Positions 53,859 to 62,458 of a stretch of 64,000 nucleotides of DNA are shown here, piece after piece; the stretch's first letter is position 1, and the number at the start of each line of letters is the position of its first letter. Source of the DNA: Leucobacter salsicius M1-8. GTDB taxonomy: Bacteria; Actinomycetota; Actinomycetes; Actinomycetales; Microbacteriaceae. Below the pieces are notes generated by a model. It was not told the DNA's origin. It searched no databases and saw nothing but the letters and a program-made list of their open reading frames with translations. Location of the stretch: the NCBI RefSeq assembly GCF_000350525.1, contig NZ_AOCN01000010.1, positions 1 through 64,000 on the forward strand. The letters are read 5' to 3'. Both the position numbers and the translations under genes were made by a program.

Positions 53859-55247
53859 TTAGGCCGTGACGTAGGAATCGGCTACGTTCAGCGCCTCATC
53901 GATGATGTCGAGGCCCTTGATCAGGTCCTCCTCAGAGATGACGAGCGGCGGTGCGATCTGCAGGCGGTTGCCCGCGGCGAACGGCCACAGGCCAGCCTTC
54001 TTGCACGCTGCGACGACGGCGTTGAACGGGGCCGCAGCCTCGCCCGAAGCGTTGAACGGCACGAGCGGCTCGCGCGTCTCGCGGTTCACGACGAGCTCGA
54101 GCGCCCAGAACAGGCCCTTGCCGCGTACCTCGCCGATCGAGGGGTGCTTCTCAGCCATCGCCTCGAGGCGGGGGCGCACGATGCGCTCGCCCAGGTCGCG
54201 AACGCGCTCGAGGATCTGCTCTTCCTCGAAGATATCGAACGTGGCAACGCCTGCGGCGCACGCCAGCGGGTGACCCGAGTAGGTGAGTCCGCCAGGGAAC
54301 GCCTTCTGGTCAAACGTGTTGTGAATCGCCTCGCTGATTACGACGCCGCCGAGGGGCACGTAGCCCGAGTTGACGCCCTTCGCGAAGGTGACGAGGTCGG
54401 GGTTCACGTTGAAGCCCTGGAAGGCGAACCACTCGCCGGTGCGACCGAAGCCAGCCATGACCTCGTCGCAGATCATCATGATGCCGAACTCGTCGCACAG
54501 TGCGCGCACGCCCTCGAGGTACCCGGGGGTCGGGATCAGGATGCCGTTGGTACCGGTGACCGACTCGAGGATAATCGCCGCGATGGTGCTGGCACCCTCA
54601 AGCTCGATGGTCGAACGCAGGTGTGCGAGCGCACGCTCGGTCTCCTGCTCCGGGGTCTCAGCGTAGAACGCCGAGCGGTAGGGGTAGGGGCCCGTGAAGT
54701 GCACGACGCCAGCGTCGAGCGTGCCGTTTGCCCAGCGGCGCGGCTCACCCGTCAGCGTGATCGCGGTACCGGTCGAGCCGTGGTACGAGCGGTAGCGGGC
54801 GAGCACCTTGTGCTTGCCGGTGTGGTGGCGAGCCATGCGCACCGCGTACTCGACGGCGTCGGCGCCGCCGTTGGTGAAGAACACCGAGCGTGCACCCTCG
54901 AAGGAGTGCTCGACAATGCGCTTGGCGAGCTCGCCGCGCACGTCGTTGCCGAGTGCCGGCTGAATGGTTGCGAGGCGGCCGGCCTGCTCCTGAATCGCCT
55001 TCACGAGGCCGGGGTGCTGGTGGCCCAGGTTGAGATTGACGAGCTGCGACGAGAAGTCGAGGTACTCGGTGCCGTCGTAATCCCAGAAGCGCACGCCCTC
55101 GCCCTTGGCGATGGGCAGCGTGTTCAGGGTGCCCTGAGCCGACCACGAGTGGAAGACGTACTGGCGATCGTTCTCGCGCACCTCGCGCTGAGCATCGGTG
55201 TCGCCGAAGCTCTGCTCGGCACCGTTGAGGTCGACATAGTCAGACAT
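53859..55247 (-). CDS. Class III aminotransferase (omega-amino acid / beta-alanine type)
   Basis: ATG 55247 (M-S-D-Y-V-D-L-N) gives 462 residues; the longer ORF runs through a hairpin region. The class III PLP core is present: T-N-G-G-A-D-A-V-E near residue 120, H-G-S-T-G near 150, I-C-D-E-V-M-A-G-F-G-R-T near 255, and the PLP Lys in T-F-A-K-G-V-N-S-G. The methylmalonate-semialdehyde dehydrogenase upstream suggests a pathway in which this enzyme deaminates beta-alanine or a similar omega-amine to a semialdehyde, which the dehydrogenase oxidises. Confidence 0.87.
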   Translation of the reverse strand: MSDYVDLNGAEQSFGDTDAQREVRENDRQYVFHSWSAQGTLNTLPIAKGEGVRFWDYDGTEYLDFSSQLVNLNLGHQHPGLVKAIQEQAGRLATIQPALGNDVRGELAKRIVEHSFEGARSVFFTNGGADAVEYAVRMARHHTGKHKVLARYRSYHGSTGTAITLTGEPRRWANGTLDAGVVHFTGPYPYRSAFYAETPEQETERALAHLRSTIELEGASTIAAIILESVTGTNGILIPTPGYLEGVRALCDEFGIMMICDEVMAGFGRTGEWFAFQGFNVNPDLVTFAKGVNSGYVPLGGVVISEAIHNTFDQKAFPGGLTYSGHPLACAAGVATFDIFEEEQILERVRDLGERIVRPRLEAMAEKHPSIGEVRGKGLFWALELVVNRETREPLVPFNASGEAAAPFNAVVAACKKAGLWPFAAGNRLQIAPPLVISEEDLIKGLDIIDEALNVADSYVTA

Positions 55248-55355
55248 GGTTGTTCCTTCTCCAGTGAAAGAGTAAATAGTGAGTGAGTGTGTACTACGGG
55301 CTGCGGCCCCGTGCGCCAAACCGAGGCGAGGCCGCAAGCACCAGGCGAAGCTGTA

Positions 55356-55464
55356 GGCCGCGACCCGGATGTGACGGAAAGCTCTTGGCTGGGCCTGGCA
55401 GGATGTGGGGCGCTTTGCGCCCCACATCCCGGAGAGAGCTTTCCGTCACATCCGGGTCGCGGCC
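55356..55464. terminator. 109-bp nested palindrome between the aminotransferase and mmsA genes
   Basis: The outer arms 55356-55385 and 55435-55464 are perfect 30-bp inverted repeats. Inside, 55401-55413 and 55417-55429 form a second perfect 13-bp hairpin with a TTT loop. It lies just beyond the mmsA stop. It is probably a transcription-stopping or cruciform-forming element; no long T-run follows. Confidence 0.7.
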
Positions 55465-55479
55465 GGACTCGACAACCTC

Positions 55480-56967
55480 TTAGTGGTTGCTGGGGAAGCC
55501 GAGGTCAACCTGCGACTGGTCAGCGTTCGGCCAGCGGGTCGTGACGACCTTCGAGCGGGTGTAGAAGTTGATCGACTCGGGGCCGTAGATGTGGGTGTCG
55601 CCGAACAGCGAATCCTTCCAGCCACCGAACGAGAACGAGCCAACGGGCACGGGGATCGGCACGTTGATGCCGACCATGCCAGCTTCAACCTCGTACTCGA
55701 ACTGGCGTGCCACGCCACCGTCGCGGGTGAAAATGGCGGTGCCGTTGCCGAACTGGTGCGAGTTGATGAGCTCGAGGCCCTCTTCGTACGAGTTCACGCG
55801 AACCACTGCGAGGACCGGGCCGAAGATCTCATCGCGGTAGACGTCGCTGTCGGTCTTGACGTGGTCGAGCAGCGTCGGTCCGGTGAAGAAGCCGTTGCCC
55901 TCGAACTTGAAGTCGCGGCCGTCAACAACCACGGTCGCGCCCTGTGCCGCTGCGCCGGCGACGTAGCCTTCAACGCGAGCCTTTGCCTCGGGGGTGATGA
56001 GCGGGCCCATGTCGGTGCCAGCAGCAGCGCCGTCGCCGATCTTCAGGTTGCCAATGCGGCTGACGAGCTCGGGGATGATGCGATCGGCCATTTCGTCGCC
56101 CACTGCAACGAGCACCGAGACTGCCATGCAACGCTCGCCGGCGGCGCCGTACGCTGCCGAGATTGCTGCGTCTGCCGTGACCTTGAGGTCAGCGTCGGGC
56201 ATGACGAGCATGTGGTTCTTTGCGCCACCGAGCGCCTGAACGCGCTTGCCGTTGGCTGCTGCACGCTCGTAGATGTACTTCGCGATGGGCGTCGAGCCGA
56301 CGAACGAGATCGCCTTGACCTCGGGTGCGTCGAGCAGGGTGTCGACGGCGGTCTTGTCGCCGTGAACGACGTTGAGCACGCCGTCGGGCAGGCCAGCCTC
56401 GCGGAACAGATCAGCGATAAAGACCGAGGCCGAGGGGTCGCGCTCCGAGGGCTTCAGAACGACCGTGTTGCCGCAGGCGATGGCCGAAGCAATCATCCAG
56501 AGCGGAACCATGATGGGGAAGTTGAAGGGCGTGATCGCCGCAACAACGCCAACGGGCTGCTTGACCGAGTGCACGTCGACACCGGTCGAAACCTGCTCGT
56601 CACGCTCACCCTTAAGGATGTTCAGCAGGCCTGCTGCGAACTCAACGTTCTCGAGGCCACGGGCAACCTCGCCGGCTGCGTCGTCGAGCACCTTGCCGTG
56701 CTCAGCGGTCACGATGGCCGAGAGCTCGGGCGTGCGCTGCTTGAGCAGCTGGCGCAGGTTGAAGAACACGTTGGCGCGCTTGGTGAGGCTGGTGTTGCGC
56801 CAGCCGGGCAGTGCTGCCTGTGCTGCAGCGATAGCCTGCTCCACGGTCTCGACCGACGCAATGCCGACCTCGTGGTGCTGTTCGCCCGTGGCGGGGTTGT
56901 AGACCGTCTGGTAACGCTCTCCAGCTTCGATCTTTTCGCCGCCAATGACGTGGGGAATGCGTGCCAT
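55480..56967 (-). CDS. mmsA: CoA-acylating methylmalonate-semialdehyde dehydrogenase
   Basis: ATG 56967 (M-A-R-I-P-H-V) with AAGGG upstream gives 495 residues; the ORF's N-terminal extension is antisense to the divergent pucR start. The product is an aldehyde dehydrogenase fold with P-F-N-F-P-I-M-V-P-L-W, F-V-G-S-T-P-I-A, L-G-G-A-K-N-H and catalytic Cys in G-E-R-C-M-A, the MmsA/IolA signatures. It converts malonate or methylmalonate semialdehyde to acetyl- or propionyl-CoA. It lies upstream of the aminotransferase gene and is divergent from a PucR regulator. Confidence 0.9.
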   Translation of the reverse strand: MARIPHVIGGEKIEAGERYQTVYNPATGEQHHEVGIASVETVEQAIAAAQAALPGWRNTSLTKRANVFFNLRQLLKQRTPELSAIVTAEHGKVLDDAAGEVARGLENVEFAAGLLNILKGERDEQVSTGVDVHSVKQPVGVVAAITPFNFPIMVPLWMIASAIACGNTVVLKPSERDPSASVFIADLFREAGLPDGVLNVVHGDKTAVDTLLDAPEVKAISFVGSTPIAKYIYERAAANGKRVQALGGAKNHMLVMPDADLKVTADAAISAAYGAAGERCMAVSVLVAVGDEMADRIIPELVSRIGNLKIGDGAAAGTDMGPLITPEAKARVEGYVAGAAAQGATVVVDGRDFKFEGNGFFTGPTLLDHVKTDSDVYRDEIFGPVLAVVRVNSYEEGLELINSHQFGNGTAIFTRDGGVARQFEYEVEAGMVGINVPIPVPVGSFSFGGWKDSLFGDTHIYGPESINFYTRSKVVTTRWPNADQSQVDLGFPSNH

Positions 56968-57106
56968 TCGTTCGCCCTTCCTAACTGGGTTGAGATGCTG
57001 CGCCGGATCTCCGGGCATTGTGTTTGAGGCCATTCGGCCCGCTAGTTCCCAGTGTGCCACTGGAAATATCGCCGCGCGAGCGACAAACCATCGCAACATG
57101 AGCCGG

Positions 57107-57125
57107 ATTCCGTACAATATGTACG
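57107..57125. promoter_or_regulatory. Palindrome and possible -10 element at the pucR start
   Basis: GTACAATATGTAC (57111-57123) has 4-bp GTAC arms, and TACAAT (57112-57117) matches a -10 hexamer. If used, transcription would start about 57124, close to the start codon, giving a nearly leaderless mRNA. No convincing -35 is visible. Confidence 0.3.
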
Positions 57126-58792
57126 TGTTCGAGAACAGCAACGCCAGCACCCCAACGATCTCCATCAATGACGTCCTGGAATTTCCCGAGGTGGTGGCCG
57201 GTCGCCCCGAACTTGCAGCGAGCGCGGGAACACTCGGGCGCACGCTGCGCTGGGCTCACGTCGTCGCGGGCCGGGGCGCGATCGCGCTGCTCGAGGGCGG
57301 CGAGTTGGTGCTCACCACGGGCGCGGGCTGGCCCACCGGCGGCGACGGGCTCGTCGACGTCGCGACCGAACTGGTGCGCGCCGATCCGGCGGGCGTGATC
57401 CTGGAGCTGGGCGGCAACTACGCCGCCGCTCCCGCCGCGCTTATCGCGGCGTGCGAGCGCGGCGCCATCCCCCTCATCGTGCTACACGGCGAAGTGCGCT
57501 TCATGCAGATCACCCAGCGTGTGCATCAGCGCGTGCTCGCGGCACAAACCGAGGCGCTCGAGGCACGCGCCGAGGTGCACGCGATGCTCACCGACCTGGG
57601 CCTGAACCGCAGCCCGATCGACTACGTGATCGAGCAGCTCTCGCAGACCATTGCTGCGCCGGTCGTGCTCGAGAACTCGGCGGGGCACGTGGTGGCGTGG
57701 GCGGGGCACGGGCAGGATCCCGAGCGGGTGCTGCGCGGCTGGGGCGATGGGGCTTTTGATCCGGATCATGCCGTCGCCGAACTCCCCGAAGATGAGCCCG
57801 CCGAGCACGTGCTGGTCGAGGCGCAGGGGAAGCGGTTTGGCCGGCTCACCGCGCTGCCGGGCCCGGCGCACGCCGCGGGGCGGCGCACGGTGCTCGAGCT
57901 GGGGGCGTTTGCGCTCGCGCTCGGCCGTCTCGCCGACCCCGAGGGCGACCAGTGGTTGCAGCTGAGCTCCAAGCAGCTCGTTGACACGCTGCTCAGCGGT
58001 CGGTTTCGCCGCGACGCCGAGGTGGCCGCGCAGCTCACCGCGGCCGGACTTCCCATTGAGGGCCGCACGACGCTGGGGGCGACCCTGCGCGGCACCGGGG
58101 ATTTTGGGACGCACGCCTCGCTCGAGCGTGCCACGCTGGAAACGGCGCTTCGGCGCGCGGTCGCTCCCGAGGGGCGCGTGATTCTGGTGCCGGATCCGGC
58201 GGATCCCGCCCCCAATCCGACCCTGTTGGCCCTCCTATCGTTTGCGCCCGACGACCCCCGGGTGGGCATCGCGGCCACGCCGCCGCTCGCGACCCGGCTC
58301 GCGCACGAACTCGACATGCTGTTGCCGGGGGCGACGCCGCGGCCGTGGCGCGCGCACCTGGGGCTCGGGGCCCCGGGGCAGGGGCTGCGCTCCCTCGTCA
58401 CCTCGCTTGAGCGGGTGCGTGCCTCGGGGCATCTCTCGGCGACCGCGCAGACCGGTCGGGTCACGGTGCAGCAGGCTGAGCGCCAGGCCCTCGCCTATCT
58501 AATGCGCGGGCTGTCGGCGTTGCCCGAAGTGCAGGAGTTCGCGGCCGATGCCCTCGGTCCGCTGCTGGATCACGATGCTGCCGCGGGTCCGGGGCACTCG
58601 GGAGATCTGGTCCGGGTACTGGAGGCGTATCTCGTCCACCCCACCAACAGGTCTCTCGCCGCACAGGAAGCCCGGCTGTCACGCTCGGTGTTCTACCAGC
58701 GCCTCGCGCTGATCGAAGATCTGCTCGCCGTCGACCTCACCGACGGCGGCACGATCGCGACGCTCGCGGTCGCGCTCCACGCGCGGCGGTAG
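57119..58792 (+). CDS. PucR-family transcriptional regulator
   Basis: ATG 57119 (M-Y-V-F-E-N) gives 557 residues; ATG 57098 is an alternative. The N-terminal purine-catabolism-like domain (I-N-D-V-L-E-F-P-E-V-V-A-G near residues 15-30, W-A-H-V-V near 46) is followed by a GGDEF-like middle region. A C-terminal helix-turn-helix follows (L-V-R-V-L-E-A-Y-L-V-H, N-R-S-L-A-A-Q-E-A-R-L-S-R-S-V-F-Y-Q-R-L). Divergence from mmsA suggests that it activates the amine-catabolic genes. Confidence 0.88.
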   Translation: MYVFENSNASTPTISINDVLEFPEVVAGRPELAASAGTLGRTLRWAHVVAGRGAIALLEGGELVLTTGAGWPTGGDGLVDVATELVRADPAGVILELGGNYAAAPAALIAACERGAIPLIVLHGEVRFMQITQRVHQRVLAAQTEALEARAEVHAMLTDLGLNRSPIDYVIEQLSQTIAAPVVLENSAGHVVAWAGHGQDPERVLRGWGDGAFDPDHAVAELPEDEPAEHVLVEAQGKRFGRLTALPGPAHAAGRRTVLELGAFALALGRLADPEGDQWLQLSSKQLVDTLLSGRFRRDAEVAAQLTAAGLPIEGRTTLGATLRGTGDFGTHASLERATLETALRRAVAPEGRVILVPDPADPAPNPTLLALLSFAPDDPRVGIAATPPLATRLAHELDMLLPGATPRPWRAHLGLGAPGQGLRSLVTSLERVRASGHLSATAQTGRVTVQQAERQALAYLMRGLSALPEVQEFAADALGPLLDHDAAAGPGHSGDLVRVLEAYLVHPTNRSLAAQEARLSRSVFYQRLALIEDLLAVDLTDGGTIATLAVALHARR

Positions 58793-58815
58793 GGCGCGGC
58801 GGAACGTTAGTAGCG

Positions 58816-59457
58816 TTAGGGCGCGGCGTTCCAGAGCGCCGGGTAGTCGTGCCCGAGCTGGGTCACGAGCCGGCGCAGCGCGGGCAGCGAGAGCCCGATC
58901 ACAGCGCTCGGGGCGCCCTCGATGCGTTCGATGAAGGCGCCCGCAAGGCCGTCGATGGCGAAGCCGCCGGCGAGTTCGAGCGGCTCACCCGTGGCGACGT
59001 ACCCTTCCAGCTCGGCATCGGTCACGTCGGCAGCGAGCGTCACGAGCGCGGTGTCGACCGATCCGGCGCCGCCGCGGTTCTGCCCGCCCGTGTGATCGAT
59101 CAGCCAGTGACCCGAGTGCAGCTCGCCCGTGGTACCGCGGTGTTGCTTGGAGCGCTCGAGTGCGACCTCGGGCAGGTGCGGCTTGCCGAGGATCTCGCCG
59201 CCGAGCAGAAACATCGAGTCGCCGCCGAGCACGAGACCGTCGATCTCGTGGCCGTGACGGCGTACGACATCCTCGGCCTTGAGTCGGCCGAGATACTCCG
59301 TGAGCTCGGGGGCCGTGAGCGCGCGGCCCAGCTCAGCCTCGCGCGCGGCAACCTCGGCATCTTCGTCGACCTCGGGCGAGAAGCAGACCGGTTCGATTCC
59401 GGCCCCGCGCAACACAGCGAGGCGGGCGGGCGAGGTCGAGGCAAGATACAAGCGCAT
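58816..59457 (-). CDS. maf: Maf-family nucleotide pyrophosphatase
   Basis: The 213-residue product has the Maf start L-A-S-T-S-P-A-R (residues 5-12), P-E-V-D-E-D, L-G-G-D-S-M near 78 and a P-L-E-L-A-G-G-F-A-I-D-G segment near 160. Maf proteins hydrolyse non-canonical or canonical NTPs to NMPs and influence septum formation. It is convergent with pucR and divergent from the DUF7882 gene. Confidence 0.9.
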   Translation of the reverse strand: MRLYLASTSPARLAVLRGAGIEPVCFSPEVDEDAEVAAREAELGRALTAPELTEYLGRLKAEDVVRRHGHEIDGLVLGGDSMFLLGGEILGKPHLPEVALERSKQHRGTTGELHSGHWLIDHTGGQNRGGAGSVDTALVTLAADVTDAELEGYVATGEPLELAGGFAIDGLAGAFIERIEGAPSAVIGLSLPALRRLVTQLGHDYPALWNAAP

Positions 59458-59504
59458 AGGCCAAGATTCTAGCTATTCGGGCCCGCGCGTGGGAGGATTC
59501 GAGC

Positions 59505-59831
59505 ATGGGTCACCTGATCTACGCAGCAACAATGGAGTACGCGGTCGAGGATCGCGCGCTCGCCCACCTCAAGGCCGCGGTGGGCATGAAGTTGCGCCTG
59601 CAGGAGTGCTTCTTCGTCAGTTGGTCGTTCGCCCCCGAGCAGGGCAGTGGCCGAGTGTCGCTCTGGTGCGCGCCGTCGATTCCGCTGGTGTTTCGGTTTT
59701 CGGGGAGTCGCGCCGTTGAACTGAACCCGTTGTGGGTCGAGGTGCTGACAGAGCTATCGAACACGCCCCGAGGCATGCAGCTACTCACCGAGAAAGAGGC
59801 CGAGCGTTATCACGCCGCGCATCACGCGTGA
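59505..59831 (+). CDS. DUF7882-family small protein
   Basis: The 108-residue product begins M-G-H-L-I-Y and has D-R-A-L-A-H-L, S-W-S-F-A-P-E-Q-G-S-G-R and R-F-S-G-S-R-A-V-E-L-N-P, matching a small protein common in Microbacteriaceae. That protein is often mis-annotated as an ATP-dependent DNA ligase because of its neighbours in other genomes. No enzymatic motif is visible. The 272-bp interval after it (59832-60103) has no gene that I can support; a loose ATGCGGG/CCCGCAT inverted pair lies within it. Confidence 0.75.
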   Translation: MGHLIYAATMEYAVEDRALAHLKAAVGMKLRLQECFFVSWSFAPEQGSGRVSLWCAPSIPLVFRFSGSRAVELNPLWVEVLTELSNTPRGMQLLTEKEAERYHAAHHA

Positions 59832-60103
59832 TGGGCGCGCCCGGCAAAATATGCGGGGGTTGTTTCGCTCCTGACGCTGCCAAAGGCGGAGGTTCTCCCG
59901 CATCTTTGGCCCATGTTTCTAACAGGCTAGCGCGTCTATTTTACGCCCCTTTCCCGGCGAATACCAGGGAGTGGGCAGCCGCTGCGACCCCACTTATCCT
60001 GGCATCACCTCAAGGTCCAACGTCGGGCACTCGTTCGACGTAGGAATCAGCGCGCCCCGGAAATCTACGTGATGGGGCGCTAACGAGCGAACGGAGGATC
60101 GCC

Positions 60104-60556
60104 ATGTTCAAGCAACAACACCGCAAGGTGGATGCGGCAGCCAAACACACGCCGGCCTCACCGGCTATCCGAACACCCCGGCGCGAACCACCTCACACAG
60201 CGTCTCGCTACGACGCGGGCACCGGACAGGGAACGATCTCGAGAATCCCTCAGGGCAAGACCCTCGACCACCCCATTCTGGATGGGGCGACCGAGTCCAA
60301 GGTCTCGCAGAGCTTCACCGACAATCCGTTTCGCGGGCGCAGGGACCCCGCCCTTCGTGAGTGGAACTATTCACACGCCCACGATCACGACGACGACCTC
60401 GCCAATGAGCCCGAACTCAGGCGCCAGCACGATGCAGAGGTGGCTGCGCACGCCAACGATTATGAACCCCGGCACTGGTACAAGTACGACCCGTTTCGCA
60501 ACGAACGCAACCGGATGAGGCACATGGGCGACACCGATTCGAAGACGGCTATGTGA
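60104..60556 (+). CDS. Hypothetical hydrophilic protein, His/Asp-rich
   Basis: The 150-residue protein is very polar with no signal peptide or membrane segment. The centre has H-A-H-D-H-D-D-D near residue 90, and the C-terminus is rich in Arg/His/Asp (E-P-R-H-W-Y-K-Y-D-P-F). AACGGAGGATC lies upstream of the ATG, a good ribosome site. I recognise no family; the His/Asp cluster could bind metal. It ends 30 bp before the ISL3 composite. Confidence 0.55.
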   Translation: MFKQQHRKVDAAAKHTPASPAIRTPRREPPHTASRYDAGTGQGTISRIPQGKTLDHPILDGATESKVSQSFTDNPFRGRRDPALREWNYSHAHDHDDDLANEPELRRQHDAEVAAHANDYEPRHWYKYDPFRNERNRMRHMGDTDSKTAM

Positions 60557-60586
60557 CCAACTCACGAGCCGAGTGACACCATCCCA

Positions 60587-60594
60587 GGGAAAGT
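60587..60594. repeat. 8-bp target-site duplication, left (GGGAAAGT)
   Basis: GGGAAAGT directly precedes the ISL3 left end. The identical octamer follows the right end at 63788-63795. ISL3-family elements make 8-bp duplications. Confidence 0.8.
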
Positions 60595-60760
60595 GGCTCT
60601 TCCCAGATGAAGGTGTAGGTCGGCCGGGCGCGTCGGTCCGCAGATAGACGTCGAGGTCTCCCGGCGATGGAGGTTCCTACGCCATCCATCCGAAAGACCT
60701 CGACGTGCCCGACGCTACCCCGCCGACCGGCTTCGGCCGCCCTGACCTAACCGCCTTCGC

Positions 60761-60776
60761 GGCTCATCCCAATCGG
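60761..60776. repeat. Internal ISL3-type end at the cargo boundary
   Basis: GGCTCATCCCAATCGG matches the inward-read right end of the element (GGATCATCCCAATCGG) at 15 of 16 positions. It lies exactly where the truncated left IS copy stops resembling the second copy. It implies remains of another, inverted IS end. Confidence 0.6.
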
Positions 60777-60988
60777 CTCTGATCGGGTCTGCTGACCCTC
60801 TCGACGAGAACGCAGCGACATCACAGCCACCCAACCCCGACCGTCCGGGAAGCCGGGGCACGTCACATGAGCTGTGCTGCGGGCGTGTCGAGTGGGTAGT
60901 CCAGGGGCGACGCAGGAGCGTCGACGCGACGTGCTGAGAGGTGGTTCCAACCGAGCGCTAGGACACAAGCTACAGGCATGGCGATAGG

Positions 60989-61930
60989 TCAGGAACGGCG
61001 TCGCTCCCTGCGCAGGAGGGAGCGCAGAGTCTCGGCGTTCGCGTAGCCGACCCGGAGCGCGATCTCGGCGGAGGTGAGGTCCGTGGTTGCTGAGAGGTGC
61101 CGAGCTCGTTCGATGCGAAGCCGTTGGACGAAGCCGAGCGGAGTGAGGTTGAGCGCCGCACGGACTCGTCGTTCGAGGGTGCGCCGGCTGGTGCCGAGCG
61201 ACTGCGCGACGAAGGCGACGTTGAACGGTTCGTCCAGGCGGGCGCGCACGAAGCGTTCGAACTCGACGACGATCGGGTCCTCGTGCCGGAGATGTTCGTA
61301 GGCGACGAAGGCCGTCTGCGACGGACGCTCGTCGATGATGAGGAGCTTGGCGACATGTTGGGCCAGGTCGGGGCTGATCGATCGCACGAGTGAGAGCGCG
61401 AGGTCGATGTGGGCGAACGCTGCGCCGGCGGTGACGAGGTTCCCGTCGACCACGACCATGGTGTCGAGATCGAGGGCGACGGTCGGATAGCGCTTCAGGA
61501 ACTCCGGTCCCAGGAACCAGCTGGTCGTCGCCCGCCGATGATGCATCCGTCCGGTCTCGGCGACAGCGAACACGCCGGTGCACGCCGCGGCGATCCGGGT
61601 GGTCGCCTCGTCGAGGCGCCCGAGCGAGGCGATGACCGAACGAGCATCTCGGCTCTGGAGGGCGTCGTTGGTAGCGGCGGCCGTAAGGGTTCCAAGTGCA
61701 GGGACGACGACCACGTCGAACTCTGCGGACTCCGACAGCGGGTGGTCCACCGACAGGGTCATCGATGCCGTCGTGGTCACTCTCCGTTTCGGTCCGAGGA
61801 TGGCGAGTTCGATCGGGTCGATCCGCGGGTCGACATCGCCGCGGGCTCCGTCGGCCACCCGCACGATGTCGATGATCGACGCGATAGCCGAACCGAAGCA
61901 GCCGTCGATCGCGATCAGTCCAATACGCAT
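60989..61930 (-). CDS. GlxA-family AraC-type transcriptional regulator
   Basis: ATG 61930 (M-R-I-G-L-I-A-I-D-G-C) gives 313 residues. The N-terminal DJ-1/PfpI-like domain has the nucleophile-elbow motif A-A-C-T-G-V-F near residue 115. The C-terminal AraC domain has two helix-turn-helices (V-A-Q-S-L-G-T-S-R-R-T-L-E-R-R-V and S-A-E-I-A-L-R-V-G-Y-A-N-A-E-T-L). It is divergent from a small monooxygenase gene inside the ISL3 composite and probably regulates it. Confidence 0.88.
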   Translation of the reverse strand: MRIGLIAIDGCFGSAIASIIDIVRVADGARGDVDPRIDPIELAILGPKRRVTTTASMTLSVDHPLSESAEFDVVVVPALGTLTAAATNDALQSRDARSVIASLGRLDEATTRIAAACTGVFAVAETGRMHHRRATTSWFLGPEFLKRYPTVALDLDTMVVVDGNLVTAGAAFAHIDLALSLVRSISPDLAQHVAKLLIIDERPSQTAFVAYEHLRHEDPIVVEFERFVRARLDEPFNVAFVAQSLGTSRRTLERRVRAALNLTPLGFVQRLRIERARHLSATTDLTSAEIALRVGYANAETLRSLLRRERRRS

Positions 61931-62037
61931 GACGTAAACAATAGCAATACTGCCGTATACGCCACTCCCCACCGGCCCTCGCTCGTTATACGCTGAACTC
62001 GTCCCACGAAGAACCACGACCTCAAGGAGAGTCCCTC

Positions 62038-62349
62038 ATGTCAACACCCGCATCACTTCCGTATGCTTTCGTCGCCAAGATCGTCGCGGCCGATGGACAG
62101 CACGACGCGCTCGCCGATCTGCTCGCCGGCGCTGTCGCACTCGCCAACGAAGAAGTAGGAACGATTGTCTGGTTCGCGGTCAGGACCCACGCCGACACCT
62201 TCTGGATCTTCGATGCATTCCCCGACGAGGCCGCTCGAGACGCCCACGCCAACGGCGCCATCGTCGCAGCCCTGATGGCCAACCAGCACCTCCTCGGCGC
62301 AGCACCCGAGATCCTGGCGGCCGACGTCCTCGCGTCCAAGCTCCCGTAG
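62038..62349 (+). CDS. Antibiotic biosynthesis monooxygenase (ABM) family protein
   Basis: The 103-residue protein starts at ATG 62038 with AAGGAGA 7 bp upstream. It has the ferredoxin-like ABM layout: P-Y-A-F-V-A-K-I-V-A-A-D-G, then E-E-V-G-T-I-V-W-F-A-V-R and F-W-I-F-D-A-F-P-D-E-A-A-R-D-A-H. Members of this family modify quinones or protect against reactive small molecules without cofactors. It forms a divergent pair with the GlxA-like regulator, and together they form the ISL3 cargo. Confidence 0.85.
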   Translation: MSTPASLPYAFVAKIVAADGQHDALADLLAGAVALANEEVGTIVWFAVRTHADTFWIFDAFPDEAARDAHANGAIVAALMANQHLLGAAPEILAADVLASKLP

Positions 62350-62399
62350 TCCGCCAACGCACGAGACGATCGCGCCCCGCCGAGTCGGTCCGCAGATAG

Positions 62400-62458
62400 A
62401 CGTCGAGGTCTCCCGACGATGGAGGTTCCTACGCCATCCATCGGAAAGACCTCGACGT
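62400..62458 (+). promoter_or_regulatory. Inverted repeat overlapping the transposase start codon
   Basis: ACGTCGAGGTCT (62400-62411) and AGACCTCGACGT (62447-62458) are perfect 12-bp arms around 35 nt. The GTG start (62457-62459) lies in the second arm. The same hairpin is present in the truncated copy (60648-60659 / 60695-60706). It could hide the start codon in read-through transcripts. Confidence 0.6.

Larger units (their letters stand above)
60557..60988. other. Gene-free interval with ISL3 left end and remnant
   Basis: It holds the target duplication (60587-60594), the ISL3 left end and truncated transposase start (60595-60760), an IR-like sequence (60761-60776), and then about 210 bp before the GlxA-like stop in which I see nothing. 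Confidence 0.6.

Noticed and set aside
53727-55286. 519-codon plus-strand ORF opposite the aminotransferase
   Set aside because: Shadow ORF; the minus strand encodes a complete class III aminotransferase.
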